From Delftia acidovorans (GTDB lineage: Bacteria > Pseudomonadota > Gammaproteobacteria > Burkholderiales > Burkholderiaceae_C): 64,000 nucleotides of DNA. Every line of letters begins with the position of its first letter. The first letter of the stretch is position 1. The position numbers and the translations under genes are program-made. Location of the stretch: NCBI GenBank assembly GCA_031286585.1, contig JAITUC010000024.1:248001-312000 (forward strand), written 5' to 3'. This document shows positions 37,502-45,033 of the stretch, piece by piece. The notes under the pieces are model-generated. The model searched no databases. It was not told the origin of the DNA and was given only the letters and a program-made list of their open reading frames with translations.

Positions 37502-37738
37502 ATGAATGACATCAGTGCGCTAATGAAAGCCATTGACGATGGGCAAATCACCGAAGTGAGACGGCTGCTTGAGGCTGGCGTGAACGCCAATGCAATGGAT
37601 GAGGACGGCCAGTCGCCTCTGATGGCAAGTCTCCGGACAACGGTGCCTCAAACCGCGGATCCAATGCAAAGACGCCCGGCGAAGGCTTGCGGAAAGCGCG
37701 GAGAGACCCTGGACGTTGATCAGACCAACCCGGCCTGA
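37502..37738 (+). pseudogene. Truncated ankyrin-repeat protein
   Basis: 78 residues. The first about 43 form a normal ankyrin start (MNDISALMKAIDDGQITEVR, then RLLEAGVNANAMDEDGQSPL), preceded by a usable ribosome site (GGAGGTTGG). After SPLMAS, at about 37630, the ankyrin pattern is lost and an unrelated basic tail (QRRPAKACGKRGET) runs on to a stop that overlaps the convergent HNH gene. It is most simply read as the 5' remnant of a longer ankyrin gene cut by insertion of the defence island. Confidence 0.6.
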
Positions 37739-38490
37739 AACCGCGCTCGGTGCCCGGCCAAATACACGCGATGTGCGTCGCTAAGCCAACGAAGCGCCAA
37801 CCCTGGTTGCAGCCCCAGCCGGCTGCGAACTTCCCCTGACAGTGACGGCGAGATCAGAAGCACGCCACCATCATCAAAGCTGATAAGAAATCGGTCAAAT
37901 AGTGCGTCCAGATTGGCAACCAGCAAAAAGCCGTTGAATACGTCCAGCCGCTCGGCATCGCTGGTGCACTCTGCCCATGACTTTGCGTGACTGGCGCGAA
38001 GTACCTCGGGCAACGCCACCCCAGTCACAGCGCACGCTCCGCCCCAGTAGTCGAGCATGGCTTCACGAAATTTCTGCTGGCCCACCCGCTGACGGACCAG
38101 ACGCTCCACCTCTGTTCCGCTGAGATCCGCAGGCAATTGAGCCAACTGACTGGCCACCGTGGCTTCATAGTCGTTGGCAGCTTGGCTGGGCAATGCACGC
38201 GCCAAACCAGCGGCGCGGCGAAGCATGCTTGCCAAGCTCGCTACCGTGCCGGCAGCAAAACCATTGGCTTGAGCCTGCGGGGCAAACGAACGACGCATCT
38301 CAGGCAGCAGCGCAGGTGTTTCGGCGCGCAAGTACAGGAGATGACCACCAGTGGGTTGGTCGACTACCTGCGCGATTGCGGCGTGCCTCGCTGAGGCCAG
38401 CACGACGCCGTCGGGACCACTCGTCACCACATGCTCAAAGCCGTAATCGTGTCCCGCCTTTTCAATCAGTGCGCGATGCAGCGGATTCAT
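37720..38490 (-). CDS. HNH endonuclease (last gene of defence operon)
   Basis: 256 residues. C-terminal HNH_2-type nuclease: QQKFREAMLDYWGGACAVTG, then the His of LRASHAKSWAE and FNGFLLVANLDALFDRFLIS carrying the N/H-equivalent residues. The N-terminal about 130 residues are an unrecognised domain. It lies 114 bp downstream of the ATPase gene on the same strand and is probably part of the same operon as effector nuclease. Similar stand-alone HNH proteins accompany restriction-type islands; a direct role in this system is inference. Confidence 0.8.
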   Translation of the reverse strand: MNPLHRALIEKAGHDYGFEHVVTSGPDGVVLASARHAAIAQVVDQPTGGHLLYLRAETPALLPEMRRSFAPQAQANGFAAGTVASLASMLRRAAGLARALPSQAANDYEATVASQLAQLPADLSGTEVERLVRQRVGQQKFREAMLDYWGGACAVTGVALPEVLRASHAKSWAECTSDAERLDVFNGFLLVANLDALFDRFLISFDDGGVLLISPSLSGEVRSRLGLQPGLALRWLSDAHRVYLAGHRARFQAGLV

Positions 38491-38604
38491 TGGTAGATAT
38501 CTTTGAAAAATCCAACCCGATCTCGTTCGAGGGTGAGGCTGGGGCTAACCGTAAAGTTAGATGTCCAAGCCGGCAGTACCGCTATAAATTTTTCCATGTG
38601 GACC

Positions 38605-40548
38605 TCATGTCAATGGAATCTGCGCTACGCCCACCCGATGACGAAGTAGAAAGCCTTCGTCGCTATCTGCGGAGAGTCTAAGGCGCACAAATTGACTGAA
38701 CGCCTCGACCGGCTCGGTCGATGTGGTGACGATGTACTGGAATGAATCACTACGGTCCGATGCCACATGGCCCAGAAGAGCCCATAGCATGGATTCGCTC
38801 ATCTCGGCTTCCCGAGGCGAGTCATGCAACAGAAATCCCGGGTGAAAGCTCTGTGCATTGCTGCTGTCGAGCAAGCAGGCGATGTCTCCGGCCAAGATTT
38901 CGAGGACCTTGAATGTCGTCGAGTGCATCGGCCCCATCTGGAACGGGCGGCTGCGGCTCTTGTCGTCGTCGCTCAGAACGCCCCAGTGGAATGACGGCAG
39001 AGACTTGGCAACGGACTGCATGGCACTGCTGATGACTTGATGCCGCCCCTTTAAGGCTACACGTTCTTGATCAAGCTGAATTTGAAGCTGGTCACGGCGG
39101 CGCTGCGCCGACTCAAGTTGGCGCTCCACCGAAGCAATATCGGCTGACGGTGACTTGCCCGTGGCAATTCCGTCGTAGTGCTCGTAGTCTTCGAGGGCCT
39201 CGTCGAGCAACTGGGCCGCAGACAAGGATTGCGCATGCCTCGTGCTCAGGTCGGCGCTGCGTTGATCGATATCGGCCAGCTTTACATTAATGGGGGCGGC
39301 CTCGGCTTCCAGTTCTTGGAGCCTGCGGCGCAGAGGCTGCATGTCGTCCTCTAGGGACTGCCTTGATCGTTGGTGCACTGTGATGCGTCGGCTTCGATCA
39401 AGCTGCGTTTGCTCGATTCGATCGATCACGTAACTGCAGTCCTTGCGCAGCAGATTACCGGCATCGCAACGCGTAGGGAGTTGTTGCTGCAGTGACGAGG
39501 CCTCGTTTTGCAGTTCGGTTACGCGTTGCATGTCACCAGCAATCAATGCCTCCATCTGCTGGATTTCGTTGGTGAGAAGGTCCATGCTGCGCTTCAGCGG
39601 CGCACCCGTTTCCAGCCATGTTTGGCGAGTTGCAGTGAGCTCTTGCCGTTCGACCTCGATGTCGCGCAGTTCTTGCTGATAGGCGTCCTTACGTTGTTTG
39701 GCGAGCCCGACCAAATTGGGGAGTTTGAGCAAGCCATCCTGCCAGAAGGGCGTGCTGGCCGACACGTTGAGGCGGCGAGTCAATTGGCGGCGAACGTGCT
39801 TGAGCAAGCGTGCGGGCTCCTCTCGCAGGTCTTGTAGATTGGTTTTGTGCTCCTCCAGCGTCTTTGCTGTGCCGTCCAGCTCCTGCAATGTCGCGGCATC
39901 GTGCATTAGGCCCAGCACGATCTGCATCAGTGCGGCCGGTGACTTTGCTGGCAGGCTGAATCTGACGCCATCCGAACGCCACTGGTAGTAGTTTTGATAA
40001 CGGGCGTTCTGATCACGCGAACACCAGGCCAGAATCTGGTGCCATTCGATGGGCTGCTCGGACCCGGGCAGTTTTTGTACAGGCAGTATTTCCACCAGAT
40101 GCTGCCGAAGCGCAGCTTGGTAGGCACTGAACTCGTTTTCAACCTCGTTGGCAGCCAGTTGTCGCCAGTCGGCCGTGCGGGATGCGCGGTATTGCTTTTG
40201 ATGCAGCCAGGGTTTCAGCACTGTCCATACCTCGCCGCCGATGTGCACGTGGGCAGCCACCGCTCCTTCTTTCAATTCGCGGCTGTGCAGCAGTTCGTCG
40301 CGTAGGGTTGAGCCATCGGACCAGAGGGGGTCGTCCAACACAAAGCGCAACAACTGGCAGAAGGCTGTTTTCCCGACCCCGTGGCCGGCGCTGCCCTTGC
40401 CAGGCGGCGAAACGACTAGGTTGAGTCCACGCCGCAAGGGAATCTCGCGTAAGGGTTCCTTAGTCGTCAGCGAATCCAGCAGCCACAGTGTTTCCACCCA
40501 TAGGCGTGGTCTGACATGGGTCACGGGGGGAATGGCTGCGTCATCCAT
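38605..40548 (-). CDS. SMC/Rad50-like AAA ATPase of the defence operon
   Basis: 647 residues. P-loop GHGVGKT (55-61) follows GLNLVVSPPGKGSA. A long central coiled coil spans about 225-500. A C-terminal Walker B-like HPGFLLHDSPREAEMSE lies near 585. In the middle of the coil two cysteines (TRCDAGNLLRKDCSYV, C-x9-C) sit where Rad50-type proteins place a zinc hook, but the spacing is not CxxC. No ABC signature LSGG is evident. It starts 6 bp after the methylase stop, so it is tightly coupled. It probably forms a DNA-bound, ATP-gated dimer that licenses or directs the other subunits (inference). Confidence 0.82.
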   Translation of the reverse strand: MDDAAIPPVTHVRPRLWVETLWLLDSLTTKEPLREIPLRRGLNLVVSPPGKGSAGHGVGKTAFCQLLRFVLDDPLWSDGSTLRDELLHSRELKEGAVAAHVHIGGEVWTVLKPWLHQKQYRASRTADWRQLAANEVENEFSAYQAALRQHLVEILPVQKLPGSEQPIEWHQILAWCSRDQNARYQNYYQWRSDGVRFSLPAKSPAALMQIVLGLMHDAATLQELDGTAKTLEEHKTNLQDLREEPARLLKHVRRQLTRRLNVSASTPFWQDGLLKLPNLVGLAKQRKDAYQQELRDIEVERQELTATRQTWLETGAPLKRSMDLLTNEIQQMEALIAGDMQRVTELQNEASSLQQQLPTRCDAGNLLRKDCSYVIDRIEQTQLDRSRRITVHQRSRQSLEDDMQPLRRRLQELEAEAAPINVKLADIDQRSADLSTRHAQSLSAAQLLDEALEDYEHYDGIATGKSPSADIASVERQLESAQRRRDQLQIQLDQERVALKGRHQVISSAMQSVAKSLPSFHWGVLSDDDKSRSRPFQMGPMHSTTFKVLEILAGDIACLLDSSNAQSFHPGFLLHDSPREAEMSESMLWALLGHVASDRSDSFQYIVTTSTEPVEAFSQFVRLRLSADSDEGFLLRHRVGVAQIPLT

Positions 40549-40554
40549 AGGCTT

Positions 40555-43500
40555 TTATCCCTGTTTGCGTACTTCGTTGGGTCGAACTTCCGATGTGGCA
40601 CCTGCCAGAACTTCCGCCAGTGCGTCTTCTTGTTGCCGGCGGGCCTCAATCAAGGCCTGAGCCAGCGATTTGGTGCGATGGTCACCCAGGAATTCTGGTT
40701 GCGCCTGGGCGTCGCGAATGGACAGGGGGGCCGTTACTGGGACGCCCAATAGAGCGCGAAGCCAACTGCAAATGTGCCCCCAGCGTTCTGTATTCACAGG
40801 CGCTAACCAATCATGCAGGACCTCGGCATCCGGTGTGCTTTCTGGGAGCCGGGCGCCGAGAACGCGCCGAAGTTGATTGTCATCACACGGTCCGGCTTGT
40901 TGCAGCACATCGATTACCAAGCCTGCCAGCCAATCTTCTGCTATCGACGCTGGCGTGGTGCCTTCCGCATAAATCGGCAATGGGGCTTTGCGGCGGAGTG
41001 CTTCCGGTGCCGCCGTCGTGATCGGCTGTTGAACTTTCAACGCATCCCATGCGGCCAGCACCAACTGCTGAGTCCGGTATCGCTCTGTGCCGGGAATGCG
41101 TTCCTTGTTCTTGAGCACGCGGAAGGTTTCGCTGGGGTAGTCTTTGCCCATGACGTCGGCGGGGTCGAGGATGTAGCGCAGTTCGTCGTGGGTTAGGCCG
41201 TACAAGCGGGCGTAATAGACGTCGAGCTCGGCTCGCAAGATGGCGCGACGGTCAAGGTCGAAAGCAAAGGGTGCACCTTCGTATCCCAGATCCTTTGCCC
41301 AGTCAGACAGGTCGTGCGCGGTATAGGTCAGCGCTAGGACACGCGGGACGATGAATGCGAGGTCTACGTCGGTGTAGCGATCAGGAGGCAGTACGGGAAG
41401 TTGTTTGAGCAATTCAACGGTAAGGTGTGTGCCTCCAATTTTTTGTCGACATACGTAGTCAAGCGTTAGAGATGAAAGGTTCGCAATGAATGCCGCTGCT
41501 TTTCGAGGCTCCTTATTCACGAACGCTACGCGTAAAGTGTGTGCGATCGCCGTCCTAGGAAATACAGCAGCAATCACAGTACGTTCATCAGTTGCTCGGC
41601 AGATATCTCGCCAGCCCATTAGCCATGCCCGCTTCCAGCCCTTAGATGCCAGACGCTCCTCTACTCGAGTTTTGGGAAGCCAGTATCTAGTGTCGACTGA
41701 GAAATTGGGATCTGACTTTTCCTCGGCGGTAGCAAGGTCGGCTTCACGCTGAGATTTCCGGCTGGTCGCCCACCGATGGTCATAAAGATGGATGTGCTTT
41801 GCTTCGCGAAGAGGCGACAACGAAGCCCCGGCAATCGCCTTCGCTGGCAATTGATCATGCTCCGAAAACTCATGGCTGTTATCAGCCATGTCAAACATCT
41901 TCGTCATGTAGTCGAAGCCCCACGGGTTACCGTTGTCATGGCTCTCATCAATGAGAATGGGCGAAGCGCGGTACAGCTTTTTGGTCAGCTCGGCGTCGCG
42001 TTCGCTCCGAAACACCGGGCAGGTCAGTGTGTTGGGGTTGATGAGGCGGAACTCGTCTGGGCTGAGCGTGAATCGGCGCCTGAAGTCGGACAGTTGATCA
42101 ACTTGTGTAACGAAGCAGACGAATTGGGTTAGCTCGGCGTCTCCAAGCGTCAGCAGTGAGAACTTCATGCGACTATCGACTGCGGCAAACAACCTGTCGC
42201 GGTTTTCGATGTCGTATAGGCTGACCAAGCGCCCGTGCTGCGTAATATGCCCGAAGTAAGCCTTGGTGGTGTCGTCGGTGGCGATGCCCGTAGGCACGAT
42301 GAAGCCAGCGCGTCCGGTGCTTGAGTGGATCTGCAGAATGGTTTCTGCAAACAGCGCATATGTGTTGACATCGCCCACACCTGTTAGTGGATAGCGCCCC
42401 CCGTCTTCGCTGCCCATGTGAGCAAAGAGGCTGGCCGCTTCTGCTGTTCGGCGCGCGGAGATGAATTCGGTGTAGAGACGCTTCTCGGCTTCGTCCTCGT
42501 GCGTGGCGTGGGCGAGGTCGGGATAGAGGTGGCGCGCCAGCATGCCCTCGCTGAGCCATTGGATGCGCCGTGTGCGTTCTGCTTTGTTGCGTGCCTCGGC
42601 TACGTCGCGGTGGCGAGTGGCAAAGAACTCTTCTTCCTGCAACTTGATGCGTTCCCACGGCGGATTGCCCAGCACGCAGTCGAAGCCACCTTGGGCAAAC
42701 ACCTGCGGAAATGCCAATGGCCAGTGGAAGACCCGGGCGTGCTGACATGCAGCTTGTGCGGAAGTGAGCGCTGCTTGTTGTGCTGCCTGTAAGGTGGAGC
42801 CTTGCAGCGCGAGAACTAGGGTGGTGGTGGTCGGAATGACGTTGGCCGCTGTCTTGGGGAGCAGATAAGCACCCAGCAAGGCATCGGCTGCGGCGGCCAG
42901 GTGGCTAGTGCGTGCTGTTTGTAGATAGCGGGCGTAGGCATGGGCCTTTGCTTCGATTTCAGCCGTACTGCCTTCCGGCAAGGCTTCGATGGCCCGCAGC
43001 TGTGTCAAGCCATGGGTGTCTTCCAACTGCAGCCGGGCTTGTCGGCTCTTGCGTTCGGTGGAGAGTTGTTTGAGCGCGGCCTTATTGGCCTTGGCCAGGG
43101 CTTTGCACACTTCCTTATCGTCGCCAGACAGGGGCTTGAAGGCGTCTTTCGCTATGCCGAACTCCAGGGACTTGAGGTCTGTGAGGCCCAAGAGCGCATC
43201 GCCCACTTGCATGTGGTGATCTAGAAAGCTCAAGGGACGACCTTCTTCGAAGCCTTCCAACCATAGCGCGGTGCGAGCCAGTTCAATAGCCATGGGGTTG
43301 CGGTCGACACCAAAGATGCAGCGGGCCACCACCTCACGCAAAGCGTGGCGATAGTCTTGTGGGCGCACGGCACCTTCCTGCCCACTCTCAACGCTGCGCA
43401 GCTCGGCCAGCTTTTCGGCCAGGCGGCGGGCGGCCGCCAGCAGAAAGTGGCCACTACCGCAGGCAGGGTCCACCACGCGGATGGACAGCAGGGCTTCGGT

Positions 43501-45015
43501 GGGGTTGTCGGCGCGGGCCCGCAGGCGCTGTTCGATGACGGGGTCCAGCGCGCTCTTGATCAGCTCCTGCACCAGGCTGTCGGGCGTGTAGTAGCTGCCT
43601 GAGGTCTTGCGGGCATTGCCTGCGGTGCTGCCTTCTTCGGTGATGCCAACAAAGCCGAATCGGCGCGCAGGCAGATCGATGGTGGGCACCAGTTCCAGCA
43701 GGCTTTCGTACACGCTGCCCAGCTCTTCTGGCCCCATGTTTCGGTAGTCCACCGGGGTGAGGCTGCTGGTCTTGCCCTGGGCGATGACGGCCCAGCGCAG
43801 GTGTTGCAGCGCGGCCAGCATGTGGGTGTTATGCAGGCTGGCCGTGTCCAGCTGCGGGCATTGGTCTTCCGCGAACAGGCCGCCCAGGGCTGGCAGAGCC
43901 AGCCGCGCTTGGCCGTGTGCCAAGCCGCGCCAAACGATGCGGATGGCCTGCCAGTGGTCGTCATGCCTGTTACGGGCGCGACGCTTTAGGCACAGCTCAC
44001 GCAAACGGCTCAGCGCATAGCCTCCGGCATAGGCTTTGCGGGCAGCCAAGGCGTCGACGCTGTCATCAACCGGATGCAACACACCGCGCTCTTCCACGGT
44101 GAAGATAAAGATCAGTCGATAAATGAGGCGCAGCAGCTGCTGGAAATAGGCGTCCTTGCTCAGGCTGCCGTCATGCAGCGCCGCGCGCAACGCATCGTTT
44201 GCCGGATGCTGCAGGAAGCCCTCCCCAAAGGTGAGCAAGGCTTTTTCAACCCCGTTGCGCAGACCGTCCCGCACACGCGTGCCCTCGGCTTTGCCTGCTT
44301 CGCGCCATTGTTCCCAGACGCACGCCGCGCCACCAGACTGCGGTGCACGGCTACCGTGCAGCAGGCGCCACACGTTGGCGAACTCGGCATAACGCTGGCC
44401 GCCCAGCAGATCGGCTAGGTCGAATTCCAAATAGGTGGGCCGGGTGAGCGAGGCGGCATCGCGCAGCAGACGAAGTTGCTTGCCGTTGCTGACGATGCCC
44501 CAGGTGTGCTCAGGGCTGGCGTTGAGCAGCTCTTGCATGGCCTGAAAGGCGGACTTTTTGCGGTTACCACTGCCTGCCACCGCAAAGCGTGGGTCGGCGT
44601 CGTCCAGAACCAGCTGGTGTGGTGCTACCAACACCGCCATATGACCGGCCATCACGTTGACGGGGTAAGCCATGGCGCCCACTTTCACCGACGTGGTGGG
44701 CTGTATGGGGGCATAACCCAAGGCGTCGCGGAGCAGTTCACTCACAAAACCGATGGTGAGCCGTTGAGCATCTACGTCGGCACGGTCCAACTGGGCAGCG
44801 AAGTGTTGCCACTGCGCACAGGCAATCTGGAAGGCGCGGCTGTATTCGTCTTTGAGCTTGACGCCCTTGGGTACACCGTAGTCGACCTCGGTCTGGCTTT
44901 GAGCGCGGCCTTGCGCGGCCTTCTCCAACTGGTCGGGCAGGAACAGGCTGCCTTCCAGTTGAATGGTAGGCAGGTTGAGCGTGGCCTGGTGCTTGCTGTT
45001 GCGTATGCGTTTCAT
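40555..45015 (-). CDS. Large Eco57I-like adenine-specific DNA methylase
   Basis: 1486 residues. N6-adenine methyltransferase core with SAM motif DPACGSGHFLL (from Asp516) and catalytic NPPWE (784-788). The N-terminal about 230 residues (WGIVSNGKQLRLLRD, then EFDLADLLGG) resemble the nuclease-like N-domain of type I R or type IIG proteins, but I cannot point to an intact PD-ExK triad. The C-terminal part contains target-recognition-like segments. Size and layout are like PglX/DrmMI and Eco57I-family enzymes. It sits 18 bp downstream of the SNF2 helicase gene. Presumably it modifies self DNA so that the helicase/nuclease parts spare it. Confidence 0.9.
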   Translation of the reverse strand: MKRIRNSKHQATLNLPTIQLEGSLFLPDQLEKAAQGRAQSQTEVDYGVPKGVKLKDEYSRAFQIACAQWQHFAAQLDRADVDAQRLTIGFVSELLRDALGYAPIQPTTSVKVGAMAYPVNVMAGHMAVLVAPHQLVLDDADPRFAVAGSGNRKKSAFQAMQELLNASPEHTWGIVSNGKQLRLLRDAASLTRPTYLEFDLADLLGGQRYAEFANVWRLLHGSRAPQSGGAACVWEQWREAGKAEGTRVRDGLRNGVEKALLTFGEGFLQHPANDALRAALHDGSLSKDAYFQQLLRLIYRLIFIFTVEERGVLHPVDDSVDALAARKAYAGGYALSRLRELCLKRRARNRHDDHWQAIRIVWRGLAHGQARLALPALGGLFAEDQCPQLDTASLHNTHMLAALQHLRWAVIAQGKTSSLTPVDYRNMGPEELGSVYESLLELVPTIDLPARRFGFVGITEEGSTAGNARKTSGSYYTPDSLVQELIKSALDPVIEQRLRARADNPTEALLSIRVVDPACGSGHFLLAAARRLAEKLAELRSVESGQEGAVRPQDYRHALREVVARCIFGVDRNPMAIELARTALWLEGFEEGRPLSFLDHHMQVGDALLGLTDLKSLEFGIAKDAFKPLSGDDKEVCKALAKANKAALKQLSTERKSRQARLQLEDTHGLTQLRAIEALPEGSTAEIEAKAHAYARYLQTARTSHLAAAADALLGAYLLPKTAANVIPTTTTLVLALQGSTLQAAQQAALTSAQAACQHARVFHWPLAFPQVFAQGGFDCVLGNPPWERIKLQEEEFFATRHRDVAEARNKAERTRRIQWLSEGMLARHLYPDLAHATHEDEAEKRLYTEFISARRTAEAASLFAHMGSEDGGRYPLTGVGDVNTYALFAETILQIHSSTGRAGFIVPTGIATDDTTKAYFGHITQHGRLVSLYDIENRDRLFAAVDSRMKFSLLTLGDAELTQFVCFVTQVDQLSDFRRRFTLSPDEFRLINPNTLTCPVFRSERDAELTKKLYRASPILIDESHDNGNPWGFDYMTKMFDMADNSHEFSEHDQLPAKAIAGASLSPLREAKHIHLYDHRWATSRKSQREADLATAEEKSDPNFSVDTRYWLPKTRVEERLASKGWKRAWLMGWRDICRATDERTVIAAVFPRTAIAHTLRVAFVNKEPRKAAAFIANLSSLTLDYVCRQKIGGTHLTVELLKQLPVLPPDRYTDVDLAFIVPRVLALTYTAHDLSDWAKDLGYEGAPFAFDLDRRAILRAELDVYYARLYGLTHDELRYILDPADVMGKDYPSETFRVLKNKERIPGTERYRTQQLVLAAWDALKVQQPITTAAPEALRRKAPLPIYAEGTTPASIAEDWLAGLVIDVLQQAGPCDDNQLRRVLGARLPESTPDAEVLHDWLAPVNTERWGHICSWLRALLGVPVTAPLSIRDAQAQPEFLGDHRTKSLAQALIEARRQQEDALAEVLAGATSEVRPNEVRKQG

Positions 45016-45033
45016 GTTGTTCTCGGCTCAGGC

